The translations under genes were made by a program, and so were the position numbers. This document shows, piece after piece, positions 12,794-15,463 of a DNA stretch of 15,463 bases. Numbering within the stretch: the stretch's first letter is position 1; the number at the start of each line of letters is the position of its first letter. The stretch spans positions 1 through 15,463 of the forward strand of contig JBDKTK010000159.1 of assembly GCA_039680225.1 (NCBI GenBank), given 5' to 3'. The notes under the pieces are model-generated. The model searched no databases, was not told where the DNA came from, and was given only the letters and a program-made list of their open reading frames with translations. The DNA is from JBDKTK01 sp039680225. Its GTDB lineage: Bacteria > Desulfobacterota > Syntrophia > Syntrophales > UBA4778.

Positions 12794-14041
12794 ATGAAAA
12801 AAAAACAAAAGGGAGCGATATTGATCCTGTTCGGGCTGACGCTGATGATCATTGTCGGTTTCCTGGCCCTGGGGATCGAAGTCGGCCGGTGGTTCCTGGT
12901 GCGGGCCGAACTCTCGAAGGCCGTGGACGCCGCATCCCTCATGGGTGCCAGGAACATCTCCAATCCATATGTGAGCGTCGCCGATCTTGCCCGGGAAGTC
13001 GCCTTTGAGAATTTTACGCCCGGCTATCTCGACACGCCCCAGTACGGGATCGGGTCCGTAGATTTTCAATCCGCTGTCATCGACAACAATAAAGTGCGGG
13101 TGAGCGGGACCGTGAGTTCCGTGGGAGTCCTGGTGCGCTTCTTCGGGGTCGATCTTGTGGCCACGAGTTCCCTCGGGACGGCGCAGAAAAACGAAGTCGA
13201 GATAATGCTTGACCTGGACCGTTCCGGCTCGATGGCCGGGCAGCCGATCGCCGACCTGAAAGCGGCAGCCATCACTTTCCTGGGCTTCTTCGAGGAAACG
13301 CAGGACAGGGACAAGGTGGGGCTGATTTCCTTCGCCACGAGCGTGAGGGTCGACCGGGCCCTGGGCACTAATTTCGTGGCCCCGATGCGGACTGCCATCA
13401 ATGCCATGACCGCGGTGGGTGCGACCAACGCGGAAGATTCGCTTGCCCAGGCGGGCGGCTCCTCGAGCTTCACGGACCAGAGCGGCGTCCCCGGCGACCG
13501 GCGCCTCCAGCAATACCTCATTTTCTTCTCCGACGGCAACCCGACGGCGTTCCGGGGGAATTTCGGATACAACGGGAACAACTACGACGCGGTCGTCTGC
13601 GGCACGGGCCAGACGTGCGCCACGGTTTACAGCCAGCTCGGCAGGACCAATGCGGAGACGTGGCTGAATATCGACCCCCTGCCGACGGGGGACGGCAGGT
13701 CGCAGGGACAGACCCGCTGCCGGCGCTGGCCGAACACGAAATGGTATTCCCTCAACCAGTACCCGATTCCCGGCTATACCTCCGATTCCTGCAGCATCCC
13801 GGAGTCGAGGCTGGCGCCTTATATCTGCACGACCGCAAGGCTCATGGCCATAGCCCACGCCCAGGAACTTAAAGACAGGAACATAAGGATTTACACCATC
13901 GGGCTGGGCGGCGTGGACAGGCAGTTCCTCGCAGCCATAGCCAGCGGTTCCGAATACGAATATTACACTCCGACCTCGAGCCAACTGGAAGCTATTTTCC
14001 AAAAGATAGCAAAGGACATCAAGTTGCGCCTTGTTGAATAA
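12794..14041 (+). CDS. tadG: TadG-like pilus protein with von Willebrand factor A domain
   Basis: The protein has 415 aa. The N-terminus is the TadG-type anchor (about 5-52: KGAILILFGLTLMIIVGFLALGIEVGRWF, then KAVDAASLMGAR). Unlike the TadE copies, it has no Glu at +5 after the first glycine, so it is probably anchored but not processed as a pilin. A vWA domain begins near 134 with the metal-dependent site DRSGS (Asp142, Ser144, Ser146) and a second FFSDG motif, and the last part (YICTTARLMAIAHAQELKDR, then IYTIGLGG) closes the fold. A long insert between them holds most of the cysteines. TadG with vWA is thought to act as an adhesin or tip/assembly factor. It starts 16 nt after the second tadE. 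Confidence 0.9.
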   Translation: MKKKQKGAILILFGLTLMIIVGFLALGIEVGRWFLVRAELSKAVDAASLMGARNISNPYVSVADLAREVAFENFTPGYLDTPQYGIGSVDFQSAVIDNNKVRVSGTVSSVGVLVRFFGVDLVATSSLGTAQKNEVEIMLDLDRSGSMAGQPIADLKAAAITFLGFFEETQDRDKVGLISFATSVRVDRALGTNFVAPMRTAINAMTAVGATNAEDSLAQAGGSSSFTDQSGVPGDRRLQQYLIFFSDGNPTAFRGNFGYNGNNYDAVVCGTGQTCATVYSQLGRTNAETWLNIDPLPTGDGRSQGQTRCRRWPNTKWYSLNQYPIPGYTSDSCSIPESRLAPYICTTARLMAIAHAQELKDRNIRIYTIGLGGVDRQFLAAIASGSEYEYYTPTSSQLEAIFQKIAKDIKLRLVE

Positions 14042-14063
14042 AACTACCGGAGGAGCATTAGAT

Positions 14064-15233
14064 ATGACCGGAACTGAAAAAATCTACACTTTCAGGGTGG
14101 ACGTCAAAAGCGACGCGTTCAGAAAGGAACTCAGGTCCATAGTTTCAGCATCGGGCGGATTCCGCTTCCTGGGACCGGAGAGCTCTGATCCATGCGATCT
14201 GCTGCTTTACGAAATCTCAGACGATCCGGAAAAAGGTTTCCGGCACATCGAGATGGTCCAGCAATCCGGGCAGGCCGGGGAAATTTTCCTCACCTCCCGG
14301 CAGATGGGCCCGGAACTCCTGATATCCGCCATGCGGGCGGGGATTAAAGAGTTCATCCCGCAGCCCCTCAACATGGAAGACGTCCTGAAAGCGGCCTCGA
14401 AATTCAAGGAGCGGGCTGCCGCGCGGACTGTCTCGCAAAGCGCGGCCCTGAGCGGGCCTTCGGGCAGGATTTATTACGTGATCGGCAGCAAGGGCGGGGT
14501 CGGGACGACAACAGTGGCCGTCAACCTGGCGACGAGCCTCATCGACATGGAAGGGGTGAACTCGGTGCTCCTGGCCGACATGAGCCCCATGTTCGGCGAC
14601 CTGCCCGTCTTCATGGGCATGGAGCCCCCTGTCTTCAGCTGGCTCGAAATCATCAAGAACATTTCCCGGGTGGATGCGCTGTACCTGATGAGCATCCTTT
14701 ACAAGCACCCGTCGGGGCTGCATGTGCTGCCCGCCCCGGTCGTGCCGTATGAAGGGCAGGTGTCCGCCGAGACCATGGGAACGCTCTTCAGGCTCCTGAG
14801 GTCGATTTTTGATTTCATTGTCGTGGACAACGGCAGGATTTTCGATTCGAACTCCCGGACGATTATGGGAATGGCCGACAAGGTCCTGGTGGTCAGCAAC
14901 CTGAGCCTGCCCTGCATCATCAACGTGAAAAGGCTCGGCACGGCCGTCCAGAAGTTCGGGATACCCGAGAGCGGCATCGAGATCATCGCCAACCGGTATC
15001 AGAAGAATTCGCGCATTTCCATCGAAGACGCGCAGGAGACCCTCAATAAAAAGATCCAGTGGACCGTCCCCAACGATTTCGCAATCACAATCAATGCCAT
15101 AAACCAGGGCAAGCCGATCACTTCGATCGCTTATAACTCCAATATCAGCAGGAGCTTCAGGTCCATAGCCGCCCAGCTGACGGGCAGGGGCGAGAAGAAG
15201 AAAGAGAAGAGCGGCCTGTTCGGTTTGAAATAA
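14064..15233 (+). CDS. cpaE: Pilus assembly ATPase-like protein CpaE/TadZ (ParA/MinD family)
   Basis: The protein has 389 aa from ATG 14064, chosen for CCGGAGGAGC upstream; the frame opens at 14031, inside the end of tadG. Residues 1 to about 120 are the receiver-like domain typical of CpaE (LLISAMRAGIKEFIPQPLNMEDVLKAA). A ParA/MinD-like domain follows, with the deviant Walker A GSKGGVGTTT (141-150), where Lys143 is the signature lysine and the usual second lysine is Thr, as in TadZ. The Walker A' region reads LLADMSPMFGDL, and FDFIVVDNGRIFD is the next strand. CpaE/TadZ marks the cell pole or site where the Tad machine is built. It ends in a lysine-rich tail. The cpaF gene starts 34 nt after it. 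Confidence 0.93.
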   Translation: MTGTEKIYTFRVDVKSDAFRKELRSIVSASGGFRFLGPESSDPCDLLLYEISDDPEKGFRHIEMVQQSGQAGEIFLTSRQMGPELLISAMRAGIKEFIPQPLNMEDVLKAASKFKERAAARTVSQSAALSGPSGRIYYVIGSKGGVGTTTVAVNLATSLIDMEGVNSVLLADMSPMFGDLPVFMGMEPPVFSWLEIIKNISRVDALYLMSILYKHPSGLHVLPAPVVPYEGQVSAETMGTLFRLLRSIFDFIVVDNGRIFDSNSRTIMGMADKVLVVSNLSLPCIINVKRLGTAVQKFGIPESGIEIIANRYQKNSRISIEDAQETLNKKIQWTVPNDFAITINAINQGKPITSIAYNSNISRSFRSIAAQLTGRGEKKKEKSGLFGLK

Positions 15234-15267
15234 AACTCCGGGGAAGGACCGGGAAAGGAATTAACAC

Positions 15268-15463
15268 ATGGAAATTTCCTCTCAAAAGGACTTTTCAGCC
15301 AGCCGTGAGTACGACCAGTTGAAATCCGATATCCACCAGCGCCTCATCGACAGCATCGACCTGTCCGTCATCGAGGGCCTGGACAGGGAGAGCCTGCAGC
15401 GGGAGATACGCAAGGCCATTGAGAACATAATTTCCGGAGAGGGCATCAGCATCCCCCTGAACT
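15268..15463 (+). CDS. cpaF: Tad secretion ATPase CpaF/TadA, N-terminal fragment
   Basis: The first 65 codons of a gene cut by the right window edge; GAAAGGAATT precedes ATG 15268. The fragment YDQLKSDIHQRLIDSIDLSV, then LDRESLQREIRKAIENII and the final PLN, matches the helical N-terminal domain of CpaF/TadA-type secretion ATPases (y-x-x-L-K-x-x-I-H-x-x-L-I/L-D-x-h-D-L at the front, then E-x-L-x-x-E-I and the P-L-N before the E-R motif). The Walker motifs and the rest of the enzyme lie outside the window. The gene would be followed by tadB and tadC in a usual Tad locus. CpaF is the cytoplasmic motor that powers pilus assembly. Confidence 0.88.
   Translation, partial: MEISSQKDFSASREYDQLKSDIHQRLIDSIDLSVIEGLDRESLQREIRKAIENIISGEGISIPLN

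Noticed and set aside
12221..14002. A 593-codon open frame on the minus strand opposite tadE2 and tadG
   Set aside because: It mirrors the high-GC codon positions of strongly supported plus-strand genes, has no recognisable domain and is a composition artefact.

Overview
The window is bacterial chromosome of moderately high GC with dense genes and well-formed ribosome binding sites. The encoded outer-membrane secretin and two lipoproteins point to a diderm (Gram-negative) host. The FtsZ C-terminal tail, the Tad-locus gene content and the heavy use of AGG and ATA codons suggest a deltaproteobacterial (Desulfobacterota-like) lineage, but the sequence alone does not prove this. There are no rRNA or tRNA genes, CRISPR arrays, insertion sequences or integrases.

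Left part (1-3900): the last codons of ftsZ enter from the left. Then come a convergent DUF2156 gene, a nitronate monooxygenase-like gene with a good sigma70-type promoter and a perfect 9-bp dyad in its leader, a clear bidirectional terminator, a cold-shock protein and a GNAT acetyltransferase. These look like ordinary housekeeping or accessory genes.

Middle part (3900-7900): a cluster of small stress-type genes. It holds a DUF5335 protein, a YHS metal-binding protein, a two-helix glycine-rich membrane protein with two 'ENP' motifs, a CsbD protein, and a small helical protein on the minus strand that resembles the Spo0E-like fold. It continues with an operon of three dissimilar Hsp20 chaperones (strong promoter, strong terminator) and an unrecognised lipoprotein.

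Right part (7900-15463): the front half of a Tad (tight adherence / Flp type IVc pilus) locus, all on the plus strand. The order is flp pilin (54 aa), prepilin peptidase cpaA/tadV, cpaB/rcpC, secretin cpaC/rcpA, a small lipoprotein, two tadE-like pseudopilins, a tadG-like protein with a von Willebrand A domain, cpaE/tadZ, and the start of the cpaF/tadA ATPase, cut by the window edge. The genes lie 7 to 38 nt apart, apart from a 76-nt gap after flp, and appear to form one transcription unit that continues to the right, where tadB and tadC would be expected. The products would process the pilin (CpaA), build the outer-membrane channel (CpaB, CpaC, lipoprotein), supply minor pilins and a tip or adhesion component (TadE, TadG), place the machine (CpaE) and power it (CpaF). 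A strong hairpin between flp and cpaA probably lets pilin be made in excess.

I see no clearly new system. The most unusual items are the Spo0E-like protein in an apparent diderm, the ENP-repeat membrane protein with a CxxC tail, the dyad in the nitronate monooxygenase leader, and the unexplained 385-nt leader before the pilin gene.
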